Numbered from the stretch's first letter, positions 1 through 5,265 are shown. The stretch: 5,265 nucleotides of DNA from Rubrivivax sp. (GCA_020851615.1 JADZCL010000222.1:1-5265); one strand, 5' to 3'. Numbers and translations are program-made. Notes: generated by a model not told the origin, from the letters alone.

Positions 1-1
1 C

Positions 2-526
2 GATGGCGCCACGCTGCCCAATGCCCGCACCGGGCTCGTGCAGCAGACCTACAACAAGGCGACCGACACCATCACCTCGCTCACGGTGGACTGGACGATC
101 GCGTCCACGCGCGGCTGGTTCATCGACTTGCCGGTGCCCGAGCAGGCCAATACGCGGCCCTCGGTCTCGCGCGGGCTGGTCTCCTTCGTCACCAACGTTG
201 CCGGGCAGACCGACTGCACGGCCGCCTCCTACCTCTATGTGCTGGATGTGCTGGGCGGCACCAAGTACACCGGGGCGACCTTCGTCGGGACACCGATCTC
301 GACGACGGCGATGAGTGCCGGCGTCAACCTGCTGCTGACCTCGGGCAGCCCGCCGCCGCCCTGCAGCGGCCCGGCCTGCCCGCCGCCGCCGCCGGCGGGC
401 AACACACCCTGCCAGCACCTGGTGGGCTCGGGGCAGGACGCCGACGGCAAGTCATGGAAGCGCCAGGTCGCGCAGTGCGTGAACATCACGCCCTCCAAGA
501 ACGCCTGGCGTGAGGTGCGGCGCTAG
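2..526 (+). CDS. pilY1: PilY1-like type IV pilus tip/assembly protein, C-terminal part (5' truncated)
   Basis: This is the last 174 residues of a longer protein; the frame is open to the left window edge, so the true start is outside. PilY1/PilC proteins sit at the tip of type IV pili and act in pilus extension, adhesion and surface sensing. What is visible resembles the end of the PilY1 beta-propeller domain: a GWFIDLP strand, then TRPSVSRGLVSFVTNV, a Cys-containing loop (TDCTAASYLYVLD) and VLGG, which matches the family pattern of blade strands ending in a 'LYALD...GG' segment. A proline-rich linker (bases 350-394, PPPP-C-SGPA-C-PPPPP) separates this from a short tail with two more Cys. The protein ends in NAWREVRR, like the 'SWRE' ends common in Burkholderiales PilY1. 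The stop codon overlaps that of the convergent phosphatase gene. The family call is by pattern recognition; a related outer-surface propeller protein is the alternative. Confidence 0.75.
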   Translation, partial: DGATLPNARTGLVQQTYNKATDTITSLTVDWTIASTRGWFIDLPVPEQANTRPSVSRGLVSFVTNVAGQTDCTAASYLYVLDVLGGTKYTGATFVGTPISTTAMSAGVNLLLTSGSPPPPCSGPACPPPPPAGNTPCQHLVGSGQDADGKSWKRQVAQCVNITPSKNAWREVRR

Positions 527-1197
527 CGCGGCGGTGCGGCTGCGGCGGCGGTCGGCAGGGCCAGATGCTGGTCGTCGTTCCAGCCGACCAGCACGAAGCC
601 CGCGTCACTGTGCAGCAGCCGGTTGACGCTGGCGTTGGCCAGCACCCAGCTGCGTGGCGCCTGCAGGCTGGTGCGCGTGGCGGCGCGGTAGAGGCAGTCG
701 AGCACGCCGCCGTGCGTGACCACGAGCACGGTCTGCCCACGGTGCTGTTGCGCCAGCTGCGTGCAGGCGTGCATGCAGCGCTGGTCGAAGGCGAGCAGCG
801 TCTCGCCCTCACCCGGTGCGAAGTCGACTTCGCGCCGACGCCAGCGCACGGCATCGGCGGGCCAATCGCGCTCGATCTCGGCAAAGCTGCGGCCCTCGAA
901 GTGGCCGAAGCGGCGCTCGCGCAGGTCCGGCGCGTCAAGCACGGGCAGGCCGGCGGCGTCGGCAAAGGGCTGTGCGGTGGCGCGTGCGCGCTGCAGGTCG
1001 CTGCTGTAGATCGCCTGCACGCCTTCGCCGGCCAGTGCCAGGGCCAGCTGCTGGGCCTGCCAGTGCCCGTGCGCGTTGAGGGGGATGTCGGTATAGCCCT
1101 GGATGCGCTGCGCGGCGTTCCAGTCGGTCTGCCCATGCCGTACCGCGAGCACGCGCGTACTGGCCGGCGCAGCGGCGTCGCGCGCCACGGCGTCCAT
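523..1197 (-). CDS. Histidine phosphatase family protein (phosphoglycerate mutase-like, GpmB/CobC type)
   Basis: This is a 224-residue cytosolic phosphatase of the RHG superfamily, which transfers phosphate through a phospho-histidine. Visible motifs are LAVRHGQTDWN with R20-H21-G22 (H21 the nucleophile), RIQGYTDIPLN at 31-41, YSSDLQRARATA at 64-74 (R70 phosphate binding), LRERRFGHFEG at 92-102 (E94 the likely proton donor) and VVTHGG at 159-164 (H162 the second catalytic His). The length and motif order fit the GpmB/alpha-ribazole phosphatase branch, but no cobalamin genes are present, so the substrate is unknown. I place the start at the ATG at 1197 because it lies 2 bases after the DUF1840 stop and leaves a normal short lead before the RHG motif. 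A longer reading from 1266 adds only an Arg-rich stretch and overlaps the upstream gene. The last residues are Ala/Pro-rich. It is the last gene of the minus-strand cluster. Confidence 0.9.
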   Translation of the reverse strand: MDAVARDAAAPASTRVLAVRHGQTDWNAAQRIQGYTDIPLNAHGHWQAQQLALALAGEGVQAIYSSDLQRARATAQPFADAAGLPVLDAPDLRERRFGHFEGRSFAEIERDWPADAVRWRRREVDFAPGEGETLLAFDQRCMHACTQLAQQHRGQTVLVVTHGGVLDCLYRAATRTSLQAPRSWVLANASVNRLLHSDAGFVLVGWNDDQHLALPTAAAAAPPR

Positions 1198-1199
1198 GC

Positions 1200-1514
1200 C
1201 TACACGCCCCAGACGATGGGTTCGCCGGCGGCGGCGGCGCGCTCGAGCATCTGCAGCATGGGCCACAGGCGCTGGCGCAGGCCGACCGCAGCGCGTGCAC
1301 AGGCGTCGTCGGGGTCGTCGGCCGGGGCCTGTGCTGCCGCGGCTTCCGCCTCGGCCAGTGCGTCGAGCAGCCGCTGTCTGGCCGCTGGCATGGCGGCCGG
1401 CTCGATGATGCCGGTGGCCGCAGGCTCGCGCGCCAGCAGGCGCAGCAGGCGGTCGCCATCAGCGCCCAGCATCACGAGATCGGCGCTGGCCTTGCTGCGG
1501 AACTTGTAGATCAT
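1200..1514 (-). CDS. DUF1840 domain-containing protein
   Basis: This small protein of 104 residues is cytosolic with no signal peptide or membrane segment. It begins MIYKFRSKASADLVMLG and contains GIIEPAAMPAA at 35-45 and the ending GEPIVWGV. These are the conserved landmarks of the DUF1840 family, which is widespread in Betaproteobacteria and has no known function. The middle (residues 50-65) is Ala/Glu-rich and probably helical. I chose the ATG at 1514 because the family starts with 'MIYKFKS'; the longer open frame to 1622 adds a Cys/Pro/Arg-rich leader that overlaps the end of the EAL gene and looks spurious. The gene follows the EAL gene by 58 bases and is followed by the histidine phosphatase after 2 bases, so it is probably translated from the same message as the phosphatase. 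No strong ribosome binding site is visible. Confidence 0.9.
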   Translation of the reverse strand: MIYKFRSKASADLVMLGADGDRLLRLLAREPAATGIIEPAAMPAARQRLLDALAEAEAAAAQAPADDPDDACARAAVGLRQRLWPMLQMLERAAAAGEPIVWGV

Positions 1515-1572
1515 CGCCTGCGAGGGGGTCGCAGCGCCGCGAGGGGGCGCCGGTGGCGCGATTGTGCGCTGC
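1515..1572. other. Intergenic gap between EAL gene and DUF1840 gene
   Basis: This gap of 58 bases holds no convincing promoter and no hairpin followed by a T run. It contains a 5-bp inverted repeat, GCGCC/GGCGC, with a 3-base loop at 1547-1559, and two copies of GCGAGGGGG (1520-1528 and 1539-1547, plus-strand reading) 19 bases apart. With no terminator visible, read-through from the phosphodiesterase genes into the DUF1840 and phosphatase genes is plausible. Confidence 0.5.
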
Positions 1573-3678
1573 TCAGCCCGGCGGCGGCAGCAGGGCGGGC
1601 AGCAGGCGGCGCTCGAAGGCAAGTGCGTCGACGGCGGGCGAGAAGAGGAAGCCCTGGAACAGCGCGCAGCCCTCGGCCTGCAGGAAGGCGCGCTGCGCCT
1701 CGGTCTCCACGCCCTCGGCGACCACGTGCAGGCCCAGGGCGCGCGCCATCTGCAGGATCGCGCGCACGATGCCGGCGTCGCTGTCCTCGCCGGGCAGGCC
1801 GCTCACGAAGCTGCGGTCGATCTTGAGCTTGTGGATCGGGAAGCGCTTGAGATAGGCCAGGCTCGAGTAGCCGGTGCCGAAGTCGTCGATCGAGAGCTGC
1901 ACGCCCAGGCGCGCCAGCGCCTGCAGCCGCGCCAGGGCCTCGTCGGCGTCGCGCACGAGGATGGATTCGGTGAGCTCGAGCTCGAGCAGGTGCGCGGGCA
2001 AGCCGCTCACGGCCAGCACGCTGGCGACGCGGTCGACGAAGTGCGCCTGCCGGAACTGCAGCGCCGAGACGTTGACGGCGATCGGCAGCGCGCTGCCGCG
2101 TTCGTGCCACAGCGCGGCCTGGCGCAGGGCCTGCGACAGCACCCAGTCGCCGATGGCGACGATGAAGCCCGTCTCTTCGGCCACCGGGATGAATTCGGCG
2201 GGCGAGATGTCGCCCAGTTCGGGGTCACGCCAGCGCAGCAGGGCCTCGGCGCCGACCACCGCGCCGCTGCCCAGATCGACCTGCGGCTGGTAGTTGAGGC
2301 GAAAGCGCCCGGCCACCAATGCCTGGCGCATGGCGTGGTCCAGCCGCATCAGCTGGCGCAGGTTCACGCGCGCGCGCGGCTGGTGCAGGCGGAAGCTGGC
2401 TCGCCCGCCGTCCTTCACCGCGCGCATCGCGGCCTCGGCGTGGCGCACCAGCTCGTCGATGCTGCGTCCGTGCTGCGGGCACATCGCCGCACCGATGCTG
2501 CAGGTGAGCGCGAACTGCACGTCGGCGTTGCCGCCGATCTGGCCGATGGCGTTCAGCACGCGGCGCGCCAGCGCCTCGGTGGCGGCTTCGTCGACGCCGT
2601 GGGCCAGCATCGCGAACTGGTCGCTGCCCATGCGCGCCACGTCGTCGCCCCCGCGCAAGCAGCCCTGCAGGCGGCGCGCAACGTCGCACAGCACCTGGTC
2701 GCCGACATCGTGGCCCAGGCTGTCGTTGATCTGGCGGAAACGGTCCAGGTCGACCAGCAGCAGCGCGAACGTGTCGCCGGTGCGGCGCGAGTGGGCGGCG
2801 GCCTCGTCGATGCGCTGGGCCAGGCGGCGGCGGTTGGGCAAGCCGGTGAGGGCGTCGGTGTGCGTGAGTTCGGCGATGCGCTGGTCGGCGGCGAGCTGGC
2901 GCGTCAGGTCGCGGAAGCTGTACACGCGCCCCACCGGACGTCCGCGCTGCCACAGGGGCCGGCTGACGCGCTCGAGGATCTGCCCCGAGAGCAGTTGCAG
3001 CCTCTCGGTGCTGGCCAGCAGCACGGCGTCCTGGATCGCCAGCAGGCGGCGCTGGTAGGACTGCGGGTCGACGACGCTGCGGCGCATCCAGTCGTGCACC
3101 TGCACCTCGTCGGTGCCCTCGAGCAGCGCCTGCGGCATGGCGAAGAGCTGCGCGAAGCGCTGGTTGAAGCGGCGGATGCGCCCGGCCAGGTCGGTGACCA
3201 GGATGCCGTCGGCGGCGGCTTCGAGCGTGGCGCCCATCTCGGCCAGTGCGGCCTCGTGTGCATCTTCGGCGCACTGGTCCTCGCTGCGGTCGCGCAGCGT
3301 CACGAGCAGGCAGGTGCAGGCGTCGGTGCCGAGCCCGGGCAGCGGGCGGATCCAGCGCTCGATGTGCACCGGGTGTCCGTTGGGCCCGGCCAGGAGCGCG
3401 TGCGAATGCAGCGCCTGCGGGGCGCCAGGATCGAGGGCGTCCCAATAGGCCTGGTCTTCGGGCGTGTGCAGCAGCGTCGCCGCCGGGCAGCCCAGGAGCT
3501 GCAGCGCAGGCTGTGCAAGCAGCTCGCAGGCGGCGGCGTTGACGGCGACCACGCAGCGGCTGCGCGAGTCGACGACCCAGGCGGCCAGGGGCAGCGCGTC
3601 GAGGAGCGGCTGCCAGGGCGGCGGCACCAGCCCGGCCGTGTGCCGCACCTGGCCCGTGATGGCCGCAGGTGCTCTCAC
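1573..3678 (-). CDS. PAS-PAS-GGDEF-EAL cyclic-di-GMP phosphodiesterase with degenerate GGDEF
   Basis: This protein has 701 residues from the chosen GTG start. EAL domains hydrolyse c-di-GMP to pGpG in the cytosol. Domains in order: PAS-like 22-133, PAS 143-263 (AAADGILVTDLAGRIRRFN), GGDEF about 268-428 and EAL about 443-693. No membrane segments are seen. GGDEF starts DALTGLPNRR (275-284) and keeps VDLDRF (D310) and the IND residues N318/D319. Its signature at 351-355 is GSDQF rather than GGDEF, so cyclase activity is probably lost, while the inhibitory RxxD motif (R342-D345) is kept at the right five-residue spacing. EAL has the expected catalytic set: E478 in EALLRW, N536, E571 in LTES, D598/D599 in DDFGTGYSS, K619, E655 in AEGVE, Q675. 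I chose GTG at 3678 because it makes a GTGA overlap with the HD-GYP stop and has GAGG four bases upstream. The ATG at 3714 gives 713 residues but has no such site. The pairing suggests translational coupling and a shared c-di-GMP-lowering role. Confidence 0.95.
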   Translation of the reverse strand: MRAPAAITGQVRHTAGLVPPPWQPLLDALPLAAWVVDSRSRCVVAVNAAACELLAQPALQLLGCPAATLLHTPEDQAYWDALDPGAPQALHSHALLAGPNGHPVHIERWIRPLPGLGTDACTCLLVTLRDRSEDQCAEDAHEAALAEMGATLEAAADGILVTDLAGRIRRFNQRFAQLFAMPQALLEGTDEVQVHDWMRRSVVDPQSYQRRLLAIQDAVLLASTERLQLLSGQILERVSRPLWQRGRPVGRVYSFRDLTRQLAADQRIAELTHTDALTGLPNRRRLAQRIDEAAAHSRRTGDTFALLLVDLDRFRQINDSLGHDVGDQVLCDVARRLQGCLRGGDDVARMGSDQFAMLAHGVDEAATEALARRVLNAIGQIGGNADVQFALTCSIGAAMCPQHGRSIDELVRHAEAAMRAVKDGGRASFRLHQPRARVNLRQLMRLDHAMRQALVAGRFRLNYQPQVDLGSGAVVGAEALLRWRDPELGDISPAEFIPVAEETGFIVAIGDWVLSQALRQAALWHERGSALPIAVNVSALQFRQAHFVDRVASVLAVSGLPAHLLELELTESILVRDADEALARLQALARLGVQLSIDDFGTGYSSLAYLKRFPIHKLKIDRSFVSGLPGEDSDAGIVRAILQMARALGLHVVAEGVETEAQRAFLQAEGCALFQGFLFSPAVDALAFERRLLPALLPPPG

Positions 3679-4988
3679 GGGGCCTCGGCCATGAGCGGTT
3701 CGGCGATCGCGCATGCGGGGTCGACGATGTCGAAGAAATAGCTCACGCGCGGCCGCGGCGCCAGGTAGGTGGCAGCCGCCAGCGGCAGCTTGGTGGGTGC
3801 GAGGCTGCGCCGGATGCCAAGCCCCGGCTCCTGTTCCAGGTCGACCAGCAGGGCCTCGTCACGCGGGACCTGCGGGTCGTACACGAGCACCAGCGGCTGC
3901 AAGGGCCGCGTGCCGTTGACCTGCATGACGAGGGCATAGCGCTCGTCGCTGAGCTGCACGACCGAGCCGGCCGGGTAGACGCCCATCATGCGGATGAAAC
4001 TGCCCAGGATGGCGGCGTCGAATTTGCCGCGGCCCTGCGCATGGCCTTGGGTGAACAGCACCGACACCGCCTCGTGCGGCGTCAACGGCACGCCGCGCGG
4101 GCCGGGGTTGCAGAGGTTGTCGTAGCGGTTGACCAGCGCGACCAGGCGCGCTGCAGGGTGGATGGTCTCCAGCACGCGGCGCTGCGGATAGCCGCTGCCG
4201 TCGGCCATCTCGTGGTGCTGGGCCAGTACCGCCAGGGCCGCGCCGCCGAGCTGCATGCGCTGTGCGCGCTGCACGCCCAGGGTGACGTGATCGCGGTGGG
4301 CCTTCTGCTCGGCGCTGCTGAAGCTGTCCTCGAGGAAGTGCACACGCGCGGGCAGGTCGAGCTTGCCGATGTCGTGCAGCAGGGCGCCGCTGCCGAGCTC
4401 ACACAAGGCGTCTGGCGGCAGGCCCAGGGTGCGGCCCAGCAGCATCGAGAGCACGGTGACATTGAGCGCGTGTGCGACTGCGCGCTCGCTGCCGGCCACG
4501 GACAGGAGCCGGATGCACAGCTCGCCCTCGGCCAGCATCTTGTCGCCCAGCGCTGCCGCCAGTGCGTGCGCCTGCTGCGCAGCGTGCTGCGGCTGCGGGT
4601 CCAGCAGGGTGTTGACCTCGCGCAGGATGGCCGCCGCTTCGTCGTATTGCGCCTGGCATTCTTCGAGCGCCTGACGCTGCTCGCGCAGCAGCGTGCGCCG
4701 GGCCTGCACGTCGCCTGCGTCAGCAACCGGCACGGCCGGGGGCGCCGGGGGCGGCGGCGCAGCGCGCGCACCACTGGCATCCGCGCCGGGCGCGGCTAGC
4801 GGTGTGCTGCGCTCGGGGAACCAGGTCACGCTCTGCACGCCCAGGCCGCGGATGATCTCGATCTGGCTGGCGTCGGCGATGCAGAAGCTCGAACGCGGGA
4901 AGGGGTGCGCCATCCAGCCCAGGTCAAGCCGGATGTACATGCCCACGCACAGATCGCGGACGTCGATGGGGCGGGGACTGCTGGACAC
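3675..4988 (-). CDS. DUF3391 / HD-GYP domain protein, probable cyclic-di-GMP phosphodiesterase
   Basis: This protein of 437 residues has a predicted role of hydrolysing c-di-GMP through a metal-centred HD-GYP domain in the cytosol. Residues 6-60 match the DUF3391 N-terminal module (IDVRDLCVGMYIRLDLGW). Residues 62-93 are an Ala/Pro linker and 95-128 a probable coiled coil (REQRQALEECQAQYDEAA). The HD-GYP domain spans about 130-345: H173 in the first helix, HDIGK at 205-209, HRDH at 231-234, and HHEMADGSGYP at 258-268, which is the full HHExxDGxGYP motif. The following helix reads VNRYDNL (286-291), with N287 where most members have the metal ligand Asp of VADxYDAL. The region after it (GSFIRMMGVYPAGSVVQL, 329-346) is the usual C-terminal extension. 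The start is GTG at 4988, fixed by an in-frame TGA at 5001-5003, although no ribosome binding site is visible and a tandem repeat ends four bases upstream. It overlaps the EAL gene by 4 bases. Confidence 0.93.
   Translation of the reverse strand: MSSSPRPIDVRDLCVGMYIRLDLGWMAHPFPRSSFCIADASQIEIIRGLGVQSVTWFPERSTPLAAPGADASGARAAPPPPAPPAVPVADAGDVQARRTLLREQRQALEECQAQYDEAAAILREVNTLLDPQPQHAAQQAHALAAALGDKMLAEGELCIRLLSVAGSERAVAHALNVTVLSMLLGRTLGLPPDALCELGSGALLHDIGKLDLPARVHFLEDSFSSAEQKAHRDHVTLGVQRAQRMQLGGAALAVLAQHHEMADGSGYPQRRVLETIHPAARLVALVNRYDNLCNPGPRGVPLTPHEAVSVLFTQGHAQGRGKFDAAILGSFIRMMGVYPAGSVVQLSDERYALVMQVNGTRPLQPLVLVYDPQVPRDEALLVDLEQEPGLGIRRSLAPTKLPLAAATYLAPRPRVSYFFDIVDPACAIAEPLMAEAP
3683..3686 (-). 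promoter_or_regulatory. Ribosome binding site deciding the GTG start of the EAL gene
   Basis: Read on the minus strand, GAGG lies 4 bases before the GTG at 3678, inside the end of the HD-GYP gene. The alternative ATG at 3714 is preceded by a C-rich stretch with no purine-rich site. This supports the shorter start and re-initiation or coupling through the GTGA overlap (3675-3678). Confidence 0.55.
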
Positions 4989-4992
4989 GGGT

Positions 4993-5053
4993 GGCAGACG
5001 TCAGACGGCAGATGGCAGATGGCAGATGGCAGATGGCAGATGGCAGACGGCAG
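4993..5053. repeat. Heptamer tandem repeat (GGCAGAT)n, about 8.7 copies
   Basis: On the plus strand the units are GGCAGAC, GTCAGAC, then five perfect GGCAGAT copies (5007-5041), GGCAGAC, and a partial GGCAG. The variant units lie at the ends and the perfect ones in the middle, a pattern expected of a slippage-prone array. On the minus strand, which is the HD-GYP message, it reads as ATCTGCC/GTCTGCC units ending 4 bases before the GTG start codon, so the array fills the space where a ribosome binding site would be. Confidence 0.95.
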
Positions 5054-5096
5054 TGGCTGGCAAGAAGGCCATCGCGCAAGGCGGATGCCATCGCTT

Positions 5097-5116
5097 TCGG
5101 CAGCCGGCCCTGCCGA
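5097..5116. promoter_or_regulatory. Perfect 7-bp inverted repeat (TCGGCAG-6-CTGCCGA)
   Basis: The arms TCGGCAG (5097-5103) and CTGCCGA (5110-5116) are separated by six GC bases. No T run follows on either strand, so it is not an intrinsic terminator. The size and its position midway between divergent genes fit an operator-like dyad, but in DNA this GC-rich chance is a real alternative. Confidence 0.35.
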
Positions 5117-5161
5117 CTTGAGCGCGCGGCCTGCGGCTGCGCGCGTGCAGGCACTTTGTCA

Positions 5162-5178
5162 CGCCGCAGAACGCGGCG
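5162..5178. promoter_or_regulatory. Perfect 6-bp inverted repeat (CGCCGC-5-GCGGCG) upstream of thiolase
   Basis: The arms at 5162-5167 and 5173-5178 flank a 5-base loop, AGAAC. It lies 48 bases before the thiolase start and just after a weak TTGTCA box, so it could be an operator or a leader hairpin. No T run follows. GC-rich sequence produces such short dyads by chance. Confidence 0.25.
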
Positions 5179-5213
5179 CAGGGTGCCTGGCGCAGAATCC
5201 CGCGGGTCCGAAC

Positions 5214-5217
5214 GAGG
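5214..5217 (+). promoter_or_regulatory. Ribosome binding site for thiolase
   Basis: GAGG lies 9 bases before the ATG at 5227. It is the clearest ribosome binding site at a gene start in the window and supports the edge gene being real despite only 13 visible codons. Confidence 0.5.
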
Positions 5218-5226
5218 TTTCCCGAC

Positions 5227-5265
5227 ATGACCCACCACGCCTATATCTGCGATGCACAGCGCACG
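5227..5265 (+). CDS. Thiolase N-terminus, probably 3-oxoadipyl-CoA thiolase (PcaF/PaaJ type), 3' truncated
   Basis: Only 13 residues are present, MTHHAYICDAQRT, running off the right edge. The pattern 'YICDAxRT' at the very N-terminus is characteristic of acetyl-CoA acyltransferases and especially of the 3-oxoadipyl-CoA thiolases PcaF and PaaJ, which normally continue with a PxGRxGG segment. That enzyme cleaves 3-oxoadipyl-CoA to succinyl-CoA and acetyl-CoA at the end of the beta-ketoadipate and phenylacetate pathways. The ATG at 5227 has a GAGG site 9 bases upstream. The gene diverges from the c-di-GMP cluster and is probably functionally unrelated to it. With so few residues, another thiolase such as an acetyl-CoA acetyltransferase remains possible. 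Confidence 0.7.
   Translation, partial: MTHHAYICDAQRT

Larger units (their letters stand above)
4989..5226. other. Divergent intergenic region between HD-GYP gene and thiolase gene
   Basis: These 238 bases should hold promoters for both the minus-strand c-di-GMP cluster and the plus-strand thiolase. The left third is a heptamer tandem repeat. The remainder has two perfect inverted repeats (5097-5116 and 5162-5178) and a short direct repeat, GCCATCGC, at 5068-5075 and 5087-5094. Only weak -35-like boxes are seen: TTGTCA at 5156-5161 on plus, and TTGCCA at 5063-5058 on minus. Neither has a good -10 partner at 16-18 bases. The minus-strand candidate would place its -10 inside the repeat. No convincing protein is encoded here; open frames through it consist largely of translated repeat. 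Confidence 0.6.

Noticed and set aside
378..400. GC hairpin GCCCGCC/GGCGGGC as a terminator
   Set aside because: It lies inside the PilY1-like coding sequence, its arms come from CCG codons of the proline linker, and no T run follows.
1198..1266. Longer phosphatase start at 1266
   Set aside because: It would overlap the DUF1840 gene by 67 bases and add an Arg-rich leader unlike the family; the ATG at 1197 sits just after the DUF1840 stop.
1523..1622. N-terminal extension of the DUF1840 protein
   Set aside because: It overlaps the end of the EAL gene, reads as a Cys/Pro/Arg-rich leader, and the family starts at the MIYKF methionine at 1514.
1564..3741. A 725-codon open frame on the plus strand, antisense to the EAL gene
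   Set aside because: It mirrors the EAL gene in the opposite strand of GC-rich DNA, shows no domain pattern, and is dominated by Ala/Arg/Gln/His/Val. The minus-strand reading carries complete EAL and PAS motifs.
3669..4799. A 376-codon open frame on the plus strand, antisense to the HD-GYP gene
   Set aside because: No recognisable motifs, and it is fully covered by the well-supported HD-GYP gene.
4993..5053. CRISPR array
   Set aside because: The units are 7 bases with no spacers, so this is a simple tandem repeat.
4924..5238. A 104-codon minus-strand frame through the heptamer repeat that might fuse to HD-GYP after repeat slippage
   Set aside because: Losing one 7-base unit would bring an ATG at 5091 into the HD-GYP frame, but the variant unit GTCAGAC places an in-frame TGA at 5003-5001 between the perfect copies and the start. 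A frame-switch fusion is therefore blocked and only leader-length effects remain.

Overview
The window is a GC-rich stretch (roughly 70% by eye) of a bacterial chromosome. It most likely comes from a betaproteobacterium of the Burkholderiales. The reasons are the base composition, a DUF1840 protein (a family I know mainly from Betaproteobacteria), a PilY1-type pilus tip protein, and a thiolase start typical of beta-ketoadipate or phenylacetate degradation genes. No plasmid, phage, transposon, CRISPR or RNA-gene signal is visible. Genes occupy almost everything, and no gene-free stretch exceeds 300 bases.

Layout from left to right. Bases 2-526 (+) are the C-terminal end of a PilY1-like type IV pilus tip adhesin whose start lies outside the window. 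Its stop codon overlaps that of a convergent gene cluster on the minus strand. Read in its own direction, that cluster starts at 4988 with an HD-GYP protein (DUF3391 plus HD-GYP). It continues through a GTGA overlap into a PAS-PAS-GGDEF-EAL protein (3678-1573). After 58 bases comes a small DUF1840 protein (1514-1200), and after 2 bases a histidine phosphatase (1197-523). At the right edge a divergent thiolase gene starts at 5227 and runs off the window. The 238-base divergent intergenic region (4989-5226) holds a heptamer tandem repeat directly against the HD-GYP start codon and two perfect dyads nearer the thiolase.

Functionally, the core is a cyclic-di-GMP degradation module. It pairs two phosphodiesterases of unrelated folds, HD-GYP and EAL, which appear translationally coupled. 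The EAL protein keeps all recognisable catalytic residues. Its GGDEF half has a degenerate active site (GSDQF) but keeps the RxxD inhibitory-site motif, so it looks like a sensor-regulated phosphodiesterase rather than a cyclase. The HD-GYP protein keeps HD and HHExxDGxGYP but has Asn where most members have a late metal-binding Asp. Whether the downstream DUF1840 protein and phosphatase belong to the same pathway, or merely the same transcript, cannot be told from sequence. I see no clearly new system. The best leads are the repeat-abutted start of the HD-GYP gene and the coupled two-fold phosphodiesterase pair.
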